Shown: positions 25,227 through 33,103, counted from the first letter of the stretch. The stretch: DNA of 36,103 nucleotides from Burkholderiales bacterium (GCA_028869095.1 JAGWTE010000004.1:1-36103), one strand, 5' to 3'. Notes: generated by a model from the letters alone, not told the origin. Translations and numbers: made by a program.

Positions 25227-26312
25227 TCAGGGCTGGGCGACCACTGCGGCAGCGGGTGTCATGGCCAAGGCTTTGCCGGTCGGGTTGACTGGCGTGCACA
25301 AAGAAGCCACCACGGTGCGTTGCTGCATGCCATCAGCGGTGCGCCACGATTGCTGGGTCAGACCGCTCACGCCGCCCTTGCCCAGGCCACCACGGGCATC
25401 AATGGCCATCATCTGGTTCATGCACATCTTGCTGGCGTCGACGCAGCGATTGAGGATGGCGCCATACAGGTCGGCATCGACGCTGGCGTAGCGGCGCACG
25501 CCGTCACGCTGGCTGGGTTGTTCCAGCTTGAGGTAGCCGGCGCGATCCAGCTTCAGGCCATCGGCTTTGTTGCTGGCCACCCAGCGCTCAAAGTCCTCAG
25601 GGCTCAGACCGTGGAACTTGAAGCGCATGTCCGAGAAGCCGCCACCGCTGTAGTTGGCCGACAGGCCTTGGTAGACACCCGCCTTGTTGATGACCGCGTG
25701 CAGCTTGGTCTCCATGCCCGGCATCGCGTAGACCATGCCGGCCAGCTCGGGGATGTAGAAGGCGTTCATCACGGTCGACGCGGTGATCTTGAACTCGATG
25801 GGGCGGTCCACCGGCGCGGCCAGTTCATTGACCGTGGCCATGCCTTGCTCGGGGTAGACGAACAACCACTTCCAGTCCAGGGCAACCACTTCGACCACCA
25901 GAGGCTTGACATCGGCCGGCACGGTGCGCTGCGCGTCAATGCGGTCCAGAGGACGATAGGGGTCGAGCTTGTGGGTGCTGATCCAGGTGATGGCACCCAG
26001 CACGATGATGATCAGCAGCGGTGCGCCCCAGATCATCAGCTCCAGACGGGTGGAGTGATCCCACTCAGGCGTGTAGGTGGCCTCGGTATTGGATTCGCGG
26101 TATCGCCATGCGAAAAACAACGTCAACACGATCACCGGCACGATGATCAGCAGCATCAGCAAGGTCGACGTGACGATCAAGTCAGCCTGCTGCTGGGCGA
26201 TGTCGCCATGGGGCTTCATCACGACCCAATTGCAGCCCGACAGCGCGGCGGCCAGGCCAATCAGCCCCAAAAGGGGCAAAATTCTACGGGTTAAACGGGA
26301 AATGAGGTACAT
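25227..26312 (-). CDS. cyoA: Cytochrome o ubiquinol oxidase subunit II
   Basis: 361 aa from ATG 26312. It begins with a lipoprotein signal (ILPLLGLIGLAAALSGC, lipobox LSGC), followed by two TM helices (LLMLLIIVPVIVLTLFFAW and LELMIWGAPLLIIIVLGAITW) and a cupredoxin-like periplasmic domain (LDWKWLFVYPEQGMATVNEL, VMNAFYIPELAGMVYAMPGM). The cysteine/histidine CuA ligands are missing, as expected for a quinol oxidase. The long ORF-track N-terminus (to 26660) is read-through of the divergent promoter and the MFS gene and is rejected. It is the first gene of the cyoABCD-surf1-regBA operon. The leader carries three inverted repeats. Confidence 0.95.
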   Translation of the reverse strand: MYLISRLTRRILPLLGLIGLAAALSGCNWVVMKPHGDIAQQQADLIVTSTLLMLLIIVPVIVLTLFFAWRYRESNTEATYTPEWDHSTRLELMIWGAPLLIIIVLGAITWISTHKLDPYRPLDRIDAQRTVPADVKPLVVEVVALDWKWLFVYPEQGMATVNELAAPVDRPIEFKITASTVMNAFYIPELAGMVYAMPGMETKLHAVINKAGVYQGLSANYSGGGFSDMRFKFHGLSPEDFERWVASNKADGLKLDRAGYLKLEQPSQRDGVRRYASVDADLYGAILNRCVDASKMCMNQMMAIDARGGLGKGGVSGLTQQSWRTADGMQQRTVVASLCTPVNPTGKALAMTPAAAVVAQP

Positions 26313-26342
26313 CTGGGTTACCCGTGAAGGGGAAAACGAGAG

Positions 26343-26359
26343 TTGCGCGACGGGCGCAA
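26343..26359. promoter_or_regulatory. Inverted repeat in the cyoA leader/promoter
   Basis: TTGCGC-GACGG-GCGCAA is a perfect dyad with 6-bp arms and 5-bp spacer, 31 bp upstream of the cyoA ATG. The GCG...CGC core is reminiscent of RegA-type boxes, which would fit the regBA genes in the operon, but this is inference. It could also fold as an RNA hairpin. Confidence 0.45.
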
Positions 26360-26370
26360 ATGTATCTTGA

Positions 26371-26384
26371 TTGAGCCAGATCAA
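26371..26384. promoter_or_regulatory. FNR/ANR box between cyoA and the MFS gene
   Basis: TTGAG-CCAG-ATCAA matches the FNR/ANR consensus TTGAT-N4-ATCAA at 9 of 10 positions. A possible cyoA -10 (GATACA, minus strand, 26366-26361) lies just beside it, so binding would overlap the promoter, consistent with the known anaerobic repression of cyo operons by FNR. Confidence 0.65.
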
Positions 26385-26387
26385 CCA

Positions 26388-26404
26388 TTGGACATTTTGT
26401 CCAA
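26388..26404. promoter_or_regulatory. Perfect inverted repeat upstream of the MFS gene
   Basis: TTGGACA-TTT-TGTCCAA has 7-bp arms and a 3-bp spacer. It is 18 bp ahead of the MFS start codon and next to the FNR box. It is likely an operator for a dimeric regulator; I cannot name the protein. Confidence 0.5.
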
Positions 26405-26422
26405 GGCAAGGAGTACGCTCAC

Positions 26423-27754
26423 ATGACCGTCGCCGGCACCCATGCTCTTCACTCCCTGAAAACCACTCCCAACGCCCATCAAACGGACCCCGTTTCAGTC
26501 GCCCCCGGCGACATCGCTGTCGGCGTCGTGATCGGGCGCGCATCGGAATACTTCGACTTCTTTGTCTACGGGATCGCCTCGGTGCTGGTCTTCCCGGCTC
26601 TGTTCTTCCCCTTCGTCGACCGCTTGCAGGGCACCTTGTACGCCTTCGCCCTGCTCGCACTGGCCTTTGTGGTGCGCCCCTTGGGGACCTTGGTGGGCAT
26701 GGCCATGCAACGGCAGTGGGACCGGGGCACCAAATTGACGGCCGCCCTGTTTTTGCTGGGCAGCTCCACCGTGGGCATGGCGCTGCTGCCCAGCTCCTCC
26801 ACGGTCGGCGCCTGGACGGCCATCACGCTGCTCACGCTGTGCCGCATCGGCCAAGGCCTGGCGCTGGGCGCCTCGTGGGATGGCCTGCCCTCTTTGCTGG
26901 CCCTGAATGCGCCTGAGAGCCGCCGCGGCTGGTATGCCATGCTGGGCCAGTTGGGCGCGCCGCTGGGCTTCATCCTTGCTTGCGGCTTGTTTGCTTATTT
27001 GTGGGGCAGCCTGTCGGCAGAAGACTTCTTGAGCTGGGGCTGGCGCTACCCCTTCTTCGCGGCCTTCGCGATGAACGTGGTGGGGCTGTTTGCGCGCCTG
27101 CGTCTGGTCGTGACCCATGAATACGAGCGCGAACTCGAACTGCATGAACTCGATCCCTGCAACCCCAAGGAGTTGTTTGAGCAGCAAGGCCTCAATGTGG
27201 TCATCGGCGCCTTTGCCGCGCTGGCCAGCTATGCGCTGTTCCACCTGGTGACGGTGTTCCCGCTGTCGTGGATCACGCTGTATTCGCAGCAGGCGATCGG
27301 GCAGTTCCTGTCGGTCGAGCTGGCAGGCGCGGTTCTGTGCGCCGCCGCCATGCCGGTGTCGGGCCTGATGGCCGACCGCATCGGGCGCCGCCGCACCTTG
27401 GGGACGCTGGCCATCTTGATTGCCGCCTTCAGCGTGGTCACGCCGTGGCTGCTGGGCGGCGGCTCAGTGGGTCAAGATGCTTTCATCCTCATCGGCTTCT
27501 TGCTGTTGGGGCTGTCGTATGGGCAATCGGCTGGCTCGGTGACGTCCAACTTCTTGCCTCGCTTCCGTTACACCGGCGCAGCCCTGACGGCGGATCTGGC
27601 CTGGTTGATCGGGGCGGCCTTTGCGCCCTTGATCGCCCTGGGCCTGTCAGCGCGGTTTGGCCTGGTGGCTGTCAGCGTCTACCTCTTGACCGGCGCGCTG
27701 TGCACCTTGCTGGCCTTGCGTGTCAACCGCGCCTTGTACGCCGTGCGTGACTGA
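26423..27754 (+). CDS. MFS transporter, metabolite:H+ symporter-like
   Basis: 443 aa, about 12 TM helices. IGRASEYFDFFVYGIAS in TM1 and the signature loop GLMADRIGRRRTLG between TM6-8 place it with the metabolite:H+ symporter group (ProP/ShiA/KgtP-like). DRGTKLTAALFLLG stands in for the first loop motif. ATG 26423 has AAGGAG upstream. Substrate unknown; members carry organic acids, osmolytes or shikimate. It diverges from cyoA, sharing 110 bp with an FNR box, so oxygen-dependent control is possible. It converges on the GAF gene with only 4 bp between stops. Confidence 0.9.
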   Translation: MTVAGTHALHSLKTTPNAHQTDPVSVAPGDIAVGVVIGRASEYFDFFVYGIASVLVFPALFFPFVDRLQGTLYAFALLALAFVVRPLGTLVGMAMQRQWDRGTKLTAALFLLGSSTVGMALLPSSSTVGAWTAITLLTLCRIGQGLALGASWDGLPSLLALNAPESRRGWYAMLGQLGAPLGFILACGLFAYLWGSLSAEDFLSWGWRYPFFAAFAMNVVGLFARLRLVVTHEYERELELHELDPCNPKELFEQQGLNVVIGAFAALASYALFHLVTVFPLSWITLYSQQAIGQFLSVELAGAVLCAAAMPVSGLMADRIGRRRTLGTLAILIAAFSVVTPWLLGGGSVGQDAFILIGFLLLGLSYGQSAGSVTSNFLPRFRYTGAALTADLAWLIGAAFAPLIALGLSARFGLVAVSVYLLTGALCTLLALRVNRALYAVRD

Positions 27755-27758
27755 TGAA

Positions 27759-28289
27759 TCAGGGTCCCGTGACCGCATTGGCGACATCGGGACCCGACAA
27801 GACCTCAGAGATCTGGTGGGATGTGCCGTTGACCCAACGGATGTCGGCATCGCTGAACGGCTGGTCCCTGTGCTCCATGCAACTGAAGTTGAAGGTGCCC
27901 CACACTTTGCTCTCATGAAAAATGGGGGCGCTGATGTAGGCCTCTAGCGGCAAGGTTTCGTACAGCGGATGAAGCCGAAGTCCGCGGACCCCGTCAATTT
28001 CCGTCAGCGCGATGGTGACCTTTCTCTCATACACGGCGCGGCAATAGGTGTTCATCAAGGGGAACACTTCTCCGGCCACAAACACCCCGGTGCGCGACGA
28101 GACGGCCACGATTTCATATCGGTCGCCCTCGATGCGGCTCACGATGCCCATGGACATGGACAGGCGTTGACGCCCTTCCTCCAACCACGCCTGACTCAGC
28201 GTCTTCAGTTTTTGCAAATTCACAGCACACCCATTTTTTTTGTCGACAAGCAAACCACTCAGGCCACGCAGTGCCCTCGGCGCGAACAT
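27759..28289 (-). CDS. Stand-alone GAF domain protein
   Basis: 176 aa, soluble. After a short N-terminal helix (LQKLKTLSQAWLEEGRQRL), a single GAF domain fills residues ~40-165: SMGIVSRIEGDRYEIVAV, PLMNTYCRAVYERK, YISAPIFHESKVWGTFNF. No catalytic or DNA-binding domain is attached. GAF domains bind small ligands or cofactors; the Cys in NTYC and FSCME could be redox-active, but this is only a guess. ATG 28289 is preceded by AGGGAT. The gene is divergent from a peroxiredoxin gene, 80 bp apart. Similar domains occur as sensor modules of kinases. Confidence 0.82.
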   Translation of the reverse strand: MFAPRALRGLSGLLVDKKNGCAVNLQKLKTLSQAWLEEGRQRLSMSMGIVSRIEGDRYEIVAVSSRTGVFVAGEVFPLMNTYCRAVYERKVTIALTEIDGVRGLRLHPLYETLPLEAYISAPIFHESKVWGTFNFSCMEHRDQPFSDADIRWVNGTSHQISEVLSGPDVANAVTGP

Positions 28290-28318
28290 GACTATCCCTG
28301 GTCAAGTATTGGATGGGC

Positions 28319-28333
28319 TGACATAGTCTGTCA
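28319..28333. promoter_or_regulatory. Inverted repeat in the GAF/peroxiredoxin divergent region
   Basis: TGACA-TAGTC-TGTCA, 5-bp arms, 5-bp spacer, 37 bp ahead of the peroxiredoxin ATG. Candidate operator of an unknown regulator; short enough to be chance. Confidence 0.3.
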
Positions 28334-28369
28334 AACTCGTTGACGAACCACAACTCGGAGGTATCCACC

Positions 28370-29023
28370 ATGGCTTTGCGCATCAACGACCTTGTCCCGA
28401 ACTTCACGGCTGACACCGACCAGGGGTCCATTCAGTTTCATGACTGGATCGGTTCGGGCTGGGCCATTTTGTTTTCGCACCCCAAAGACTTCACCCCCGT
28501 TTGCACCACCGAGTTCGGCGCCGTAGCCCAACTGTCGGCAGAGTGGGCCAAGCGCGGCACCAAGGTCATCGGCGTGTCCGTCGATGGCGTGGAAGCGCAC
28601 AAGAAGTGGAAGAGCGACATCGAAGCCTTCGGTGGCGCCAATGCGGGCTTCCCCATCATTGCGGACGAAGGCTTGGCCGTGTCCAAGGCTTTCGACATGC
28701 TGCCGGCCGAGGCTTACCTGCCCGATGGCCGCACGGCCAATGACACGGCCACCGTGCGCTCGGTGTTCATCATCGGCCCGGACAAGAAGCTCAAGCTGTC
28801 GATGACCTACCCCATGTCGGTGGGCCGCAACTTTGCCGAGGTGCTGCGCGCCCTGGACGCCTTGCAGCTGACTTACAACGTGCCGCTGGCCACTCCCGCC
28901 AACTGGACCGTGGGCCAAGATGTGATCGTCGCCTTGTCGCTCAACGACGACCAGGCCCGTGAGAAGTTTGGCAGCATCGACATCAAGCTGCCTTATCTGC
29001 GCACCACCAAGGCGCCCAAGTAA
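28370..29023 (+). CDS. 1-Cys (Prx6-type) peroxiredoxin
   Basis: A 217-aa thiol peroxidase that reduces H2O2 or organic peroxides. It has the thioredoxin fold and the peroxidatic Cys in FTPVCTTEFG (about residue 48), the conserved SHPKDF just before it, and a C-terminal Prx6-like arm (TPANWTVGQDVIV) that builds the dimer. No resolving Cys is apparent. ATG 28370 follows CGGAGG at a good distance and is preferred over 28340. It diverges from the GAF gene. A strong inverted repeat follows its stop. Most likely constitutive or stress-induced; no OxyR site was recognised. Confidence 0.93.
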   Translation: MALRINDLVPNFTADTDQGSIQFHDWIGSGWAILFSHPKDFTPVCTTEFGAVAQLSAEWAKRGTKVIGVSVDGVEAHKKWKSDIEAFGGANAGFPIIADEGLAVSKAFDMLPAEAYLPDGRTANDTATVRSVFIIGPDKKLKLSMTYPMSVGRNFAEVLRALDALQLTYNVPLATPANWTVGQDVIVALSLNDDQAREKFGSIDIKLPYLRTTKAPK

Positions 29024-29035
29024 TAGCTGGATCTC

Positions 29036-29076
29036 GGCGCCTGATGCCTCAAGCGAGGGGCAGGTCAGGCGCCTTG
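29036..29076 (+). terminator. Stem-loop downstream of the peroxiredoxin gene
   Basis: GGCGCCTGA...TCAGGCGCC is a perfect 9-bp stem with further TGCC/GGCA pairing inside, followed by TTGT on the plus strand. It lies just past the prx stop (29023) and overlaps the last codons of the opposing methyltransferase gene (stop at 29049), as terminators between convergent genes often do. Confidence 0.65.
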
Positions 29077-29981
29077 TAAACCAGCACCTTGAGCGAGCGG
29101 TCGCTGGACACATCGCCAAAGACCGCCGGGTTCTGCACCCGCTCCACAAAGCTCAACTGCGGTGCTTGCGCTTGCATGAGGTCTCGCAAGAAGGCCACGC
29201 CCAGTTTGGGCGAGTTCAAACACAGCAAGGCGTGCCCACCTGGTTTCAGCAGATCAGGCAGACGGCGCATCAAGCGGGCGTAGTCCTTCTCGGCAATGAA
29301 GCTGCCCTTTTGATACGAGGGCGGATCCGAGATGATCAAGTCATAGGGCCCACTGCGGGTGATCTTGCCCCACGAACTGAAGACGTCATGGGGCATGAAA
29401 CTGGCTCCGGCCGTGAGCCCGTTGAGCTGGTGGTTTTGCTTGCCGATCCCCAAGGCGCCCCCGCTCATGTCCATGTTGATCACTTGCCTGGCACCGGCCT
29501 GCAAGGCCACCACCGAGAACGCACAGGTGTAGGCAAACAGGTTGAGCACCTTCAGCCCAGGGCGGGCGGCCACATGCTCGCGCACCCAGCGTCGGCCCTC
29601 GGCCATGTCGACAAAGAAGCCATGGTTCTGGCCCCTGAGCACATGCACCCGATAGCGCGCGCCCTGCTCGGTGACCACATGGGGATCGGGCACGCTGCCG
29701 GCCATCAGCCTCGTGTCAGCTTGCGCTTCGTGTCGATGCTGGAAGACCCAGTTCAACGGCTGGTCGGGAGCCAACTGCTGCCAACGTTCAGCCAGAGCTG
29801 CGCCAATGGTGGCCAGTTCATCGTCGGTCGCCGGCAGGAAGCTGGTCAACACCCACACGGGTGGAAAACAATCCAGCGTCCATTGTTCGCAGCCTGGGTG
29901 CAGGCCACCGCGTCCATGGAACACCCGCTGGGCATCAGAGGGCAGGCTCATCTGGGCGATGGCGTCGAGCAAAGCTTGCAT
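29049..29981 (-). CDS. Class I SAM-dependent methyltransferase, RlmI-like
   Basis: A 310-aa cytosolic enzyme. The Rossmann SAM site is LNLFAYTCAFSV (about residue 155), preceded by a PUA-less N-terminal part with FHGRGGLHPG and TLDCFPPV. The catalytic motif ISDPPSYQKG (about residue 230) is typical of RNA m5C/RlmI-K type (COG1092) enzymes, so a large-subunit rRNA base is the probable target. The C-terminus is VYKAPDLPLA. It is shorter than E. coli RlmI (396 aa) and lacks the PUA domain. It diverges from the flavodoxin-like gene with 31 bp between starts, and its 3' end overlaps the prx stem-loop. Confidence 0.88.
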   Translation of the reverse strand: MQALLDAIAQMSLPSDAQRVFHGRGGLHPGCEQWTLDCFPPVWVLTSFLPATDDELATIGAALAERWQQLAPDQPLNWVFQHRHEAQADTRLMAGSVPDPHVVTEQGARYRVHVLRGQNHGFFVDMAEGRRWVREHVAARPGLKVLNLFAYTCAFSVVALQAGARQVINMDMSGGALGIGKQNHQLNGLTAGASFMPHDVFSSWGKITRSGPYDLIISDPPSYQKGSFIAEKDYARLMRRLPDLLKPGGHALLCLNSPKLGVAFLRDLMQAQAPQLSFVERVQNPAVFGDVSSDRSLKVLVYKAPDLPLA

Positions 29982-30012
29982 GGGGTCGGTGTCGCTGGTC
30001 TATGCTGAGAGC

Positions 30013-30513
30013 ATGAAAAGCCGAAAGTCTATCTTGATCGTCTATCACTCCATGACGGGCGGCACGCGCCAGATGGCGGAAGCGGCACGCGCGGGCGCTC
30101 AAGCGGAGCCAGGTGTGGAGGTCAAGCTGCTGCACGCCTCGCAGGCGGGACCCGATGAGGTGTTGGCCGCAGACGGGTTCATCTTCGCCACACCCGAAAA
30201 CCTGGCCGCCATCAGCGGGCAACTCAAGGACTTTTTTGACCGCTGCTATTACCCTGTGCTCGACCGCATCCAGGGCCGCCCTTATGCCAGCCTGATCTGC
30301 GCGGGCAGCGATGGACACAATGCAGCCCGCCAGATTGATCGCATCGCCACGGGCTGGCGCCTCAAGCCCATCGCCGAGGCCTTGATCGTCTGCACGCACG
30401 CGCAAACGACAGAGGCCATTCTGGCGCCCAAGCACCTTGGCGCCGATGAACTGGAGGGCTGCCAGGCTTTGGGCGAAGCCCTGGCAACGGGACTGGTGCT
30501 GGGCGTGTTTTGA
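30013..30513 (+). CDS. Flavodoxin-like/NADPH-dependent FMN-binding protein
   Basis: 166 aa, cytosolic, flavodoxin fold. The FMN phosphate loop is YHSMTGGTRQMAEA near residue 12; strand ends show FATPENLAAISGQLKDFFDR and CAGSDGHNAARQ, which resemble NAD(P)H-quinone or flavin reductase-like proteins. ATG 30013 is the natural start; the ORF-track start at 29671 lies in the methyltransferase gene. Partner and substrate unknown. MltB-type gene follows 84 bp later. Confidence 0.85.
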   Translation: MKSRKSILIVYHSMTGGTRQMAEAARAGAQAEPGVEVKLLHASQAGPDEVLAADGFIFATPENLAAISGQLKDFFDRCYYPVLDRIQGRPYASLICAGSDGHNAARQIDRIATGWRLKPIAEALIVCTHAQTTEAILAPKHLGADELEGCQALGEALATGLVLGVF

Positions 30514-30597
30514 CACGGCATGCCCTCGACGACTGGAAGGTGGCACGGCACCGTGATCCGTGGCAGCATCGGTGCTGCACCGACTTTTGATGTGTCC

Positions 30598-31953
30598 ATG
30601 CCCTCTCGCGTCTCTCACCGCCCCGCCCTGCCGATTCAATCGACGCTTCTCGCTGCGCTGCTCTCGCTGACGGTTCTGGCAGGCTGCGCCTCGGCGCCCA
30701 CTGGGTCCGTGCACACGCCGCAGCAGGCCGCATTGGCATCCAATCCAGCATCCAATCCGGCCTCTATGCCGGCCTCCGCACTGGACGGCACACCGCCCCC
30801 GGTTCAGTCTGGCAACGACGCGCAAGTCGAACAGCGGTTTGCACAATGGGTGGCCCGCTTCCAAGACACCGCGCGTGCGGCGGGCATTGACGAGGCCACG
30901 CTGCATGCGGCCTTTGACCACGTGCGCTTGCGCCCCCGCCTGGTCGAACAAGACCGCGCCCAACCCGAGTTCACCCGCACCTTGTGGGACTACCTGGAAG
31001 CCGTGGTCTCGCCACAGCGCATCGCCACCGGGCAGCAAAAACTGCTGCAGTTCCGCACCGAGGCCGATGCGGCCACCACACGCTACGGCGTGCCCGGCCC
31101 GATCCTGGCTGCGGTCTGGGGCATGGAGAGCAATTACGGCCGCAACTACGGCGATGTCCCTGTCATCGATGCCTTGGCCACACTGGGCTTTGAAGGACGG
31201 CGCGAGAGTTGGGCCAAGGGCGAGTTGCTGGCGGCGCTGAAGATCTTGCAACGCGGTGACATCGACCGCGATCACATGATCGGATCCTGGGCGGGTGCCA
31301 TGGGCCAGACCCAGTTCATGCCCTCGTCCTTCCTGTCGTATGCGGTGGACGCCGATGGCGATGGGCGCCGTGACATCTGGGGCAGCATGGCCGATGTGCT
31401 GGCGTCAACCGCCAACTTCCTGGCCCGCTCGGGTTGGCAGGCCGACGAGACCTGGGGGGCCGAGGTCCAGGTGCCCACCGGCTTTGATCCCGCCCGCGCC
31501 GACCCGGCTGTGCGGCAAGCCTCGGCCCAATGGGCTCTTGATGGCGTGCGCAGTCTGGACGGTGCACCCCTGCCCAATTTGGCCGACGCGGCGATCTTGC
31601 AACCTGCGGGCGCGCGTGGGCCGTCCTTCATCGTGGGACGCAACTACCGCACCATCTTGCGCTACAACAACTCGACCAGTTACGCGCTGACCGTGTGCAT
31701 GTTGGCGCAACGCATTGCAGGCGGCCCTGCCGTGCAAGCGGCCTGGCCTCGCGATTTGCGCGCGCTGACCCGCAGCGACATGCTGGCTCTGCAAACCGCC
31801 TTGAACCGACGTGGTTTTGACAGCGGCACACCAGATGGCCAGATGGGCCCGGCCACACGCCGTGCCTTGCAACAGTTCCAGCGCAGCAAGGGCCTGCCAG
31901 CAGACGGCTACCCCACCGCTGAACTGCTGGAGCTGTTACAGCAAGATCAGTAG
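30598..31953 (+). CDS. MltB-type lytic murein transglycosylase with peptidoglycan-binding domain
   Basis: 451 aa lipoprotein. A signal peptide ends in the lipobox TVLAGC (about residue 30), then a Ser/Pro/Ala-rich linker with the repeat ASNPASNPASMPAS. The catalytic domain spans ~75-385 with the glutamate in GMESNYGRNYG and supporting AGAMGQTQFMPSSFL. A C-terminal peptidoglycan-binding (PGB_1) domain (LQTALNRRGFDSG, GPATRRALQQFQRSKGL) follows. It cleaves murein glycan strands to 1,6-anhydromuramyl products and acts from the outer membrane in the periplasm. ATG 30598 gives a clean lipoprotein signal; 30520 would add 26 non-signal residues. It converges on the MBL-rhodanese gene (7 bp). Confidence 0.92.
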   Translation: MPSRVSHRPALPIQSTLLAALLSLTVLAGCASAPTGSVHTPQQAALASNPASNPASMPASALDGTPPPVQSGNDAQVEQRFAQWVARFQDTARAAGIDEATLHAAFDHVRLRPRLVEQDRAQPEFTRTLWDYLEAVVSPQRIATGQQKLLQFRTEADAATTRYGVPGPILAAVWGMESNYGRNYGDVPVIDALATLGFEGRRESWAKGELLAALKILQRGDIDRDHMIGSWAGAMGQTQFMPSSFLSYAVDADGDGRRDIWGSMADVLASTANFLARSGWQADETWGAEVQVPTGFDPARADPAVRQASAQWALDGVRSLDGAPLPNLADAAILQPAGARGPSFIVGRNYRTILRYNNSTSYALTVCMLAQRIAGGPAVQAAWPRDLRALTRSDMLALQTALNRRGFDSGTPDGQMGPATRRALQQFQRSKGLPADGYPTAELLELLQQDQ

Positions 31954-31960
31954 CCCGAGC

Positions 31961-33049
31961 TCAAAGCCCGGCACGGCGCTCGACGGGCAGGCCCATTTGA
32001 TTCCAGGTCAGCATGCCGCCGCGCATATTGGCCAAGCGTGTGAAGCCGCCTTGCCGCAGCAGCACCGTGGCCTGGCCGGAGCGCATGCCGGCGTGGCACA
32101 CCGTGATCACTGGTCGGTCTTGCGGCACCTCGGCCATGCGATCTTTCAATTCGTTCAAGGGCAAGATTTGCGCCCCTTTGATGCGGCCCAGACGCTCGTC
32201 CATCTCCTCAGACTGGCGCACATCCAGCACCCAGACTTCATCCAGGTGCTCAGACACCCAATCGGGGTCGATCTCGTGCAGCCCGGCATAGGTCTGGCGC
32301 ACAGGGCCCCAGTCAGCCAGTTGCGGCACCTTGGCGTCGACCGGCTGACCGCAACGCAAGTTGGCCGGCAAGGCCACGGCCAGTTGCTTGGGGTGCGGCA
32401 AGTGCAGGTTCTCCATGAAGCCCACGAAGTCGCGCTCGTCCGCATGGCCGCCAATGCGCGGGTTGTGCGCCCGCTCTTCGGCCACGGATGACATGGTGCG
32501 CCCGCTGTAGTCGTGTCCCGGGAAGATCAAACAGTCATCCGGCAAGCTGAAGATCTGCTCGGTGATCGAGTGGTAGAGCGTGCGTGCATTGCCTTGTTGG
32601 AAGTCGCAGCGCCCTGCCCCGCGGATCAACAAGCAGTCCCCCGTGAAGGCCATGCGGTGGTCGTCACTCACGTAGGTGATGCAGCCATCGGTATGCCCCG
32701 GTGTGGCGCGCACTTCCAGGTGATGTTGGCCGAAGGTGACGCGATCGCCATGGTCCAGCAACAGGTCCGCGCCCTGCATGTCGGTGCCATAGCGCCTGGA
32801 GATGCCAATGCGGCAGCCCGTGGCCTGCTGCATCAGCCAGGCACCGGTCACATGATCGGCATGGCAATGCGTGTCCAGCGTGGCCACCAGTTTGAGGCCC
32901 AACTCGTCGATCAGGGCATGATCACGCAGGTGCTGTTCGTACACCGGGTCGATGATCACAGCCTGACGGGTGGCCGCGCAGCCCAACAAGTAGGTGTAGG
33001 TCGATGACGCAGCATCGAACAATTGACGGAAGATCAAATCACCGAACAT
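31961..33049 (-). CDS. Persulfide dioxygenase-rhodanese fusion (ETHE1-like)
   Basis: A 362-aa cytosolic fusion. The N-terminal metallo-beta-lactamase fold has THCHADH, TPGHTDG, TGDCLLIRGAGRCDFQQG and FPGHDYSG, supplying the single-iron 2-His-1-Asp site and glutathione persulfide pocket known from ETHE1. The C-terminal rhodanese domain (about 260-355) has WVLDVRQSEE and the active cysteine in CHAGMRSGQ. Such fusions oxidise glutathione persulfide to sulfite and transfer sulfur to thiosulfate, so it detoxifies sulfide. Not a beta-lactamase. ATG 33049 follows GGAGTGAGCG. A sigma-70-like promoter with a flanking inverted repeat lies upstream. Confidence 0.93.
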   Translation of the reverse strand: MFGDLIFRQLFDAASSTYTYLLGCAATRQAVIIDPVYEQHLRDHALIDELGLKLVATLDTHCHADHVTGAWLMQQATGCRIGISRRYGTDMQGADLLLDHGDRVTFGQHHLEVRATPGHTDGCITYVSDDHRMAFTGDCLLIRGAGRCDFQQGNARTLYHSITEQIFSLPDDCLIFPGHDYSGRTMSSVAEERAHNPRIGGHADERDFVGFMENLHLPHPKQLAVALPANLRCGQPVDAKVPQLADWGPVRQTYAGLHEIDPDWVSEHLDEVWVLDVRQSEEMDERLGRIKGAQILPLNELKDRMAEVPQDRPVITVCHAGMRSGQATVLLRQGGFTRLANMRGGMLTWNQMGLPVERRAGL

Positions 33050-33065
33050 CGCTCACTCCGTTTGC

Positions 33066-33103
33066 CTGACACCATTATGCGGACCCGACCGGCGCCGTGT
33101 CAG
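33066..33103 (-). promoter_or_regulatory. Sigma-70-like promoter with flanking inverted repeat for the persulfide dioxygenase gene
   Basis: On the minus strand CTGACA (33103-33098), 18 bp and CATAAT (33079-33074) each match the -35/-10 consensus at 5 of 6 bases. CTGACAC and GTGTCAG (33103-33097 and 33072-33066) form a perfect 7-bp inverted repeat that spans the -35 and the start-site region, a plausible operator. Confidence 0.6.

Noticed and set aside
31954-31990. GCCCGAGC/GCTC-GAC-GGGC stem as terminator between the MltB and MBL genes
   Set aside because: The 3' arm needs a three-base bulge, most of it lies in the MBL coding sequence, and there is no U-run.
31961-33049. Beta-lactamase or glyoxalase II
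   Set aside because: The fused rhodanese domain and ETHE1-type motifs (GAGRCDFQQG) point to persulfide dioxygenase.
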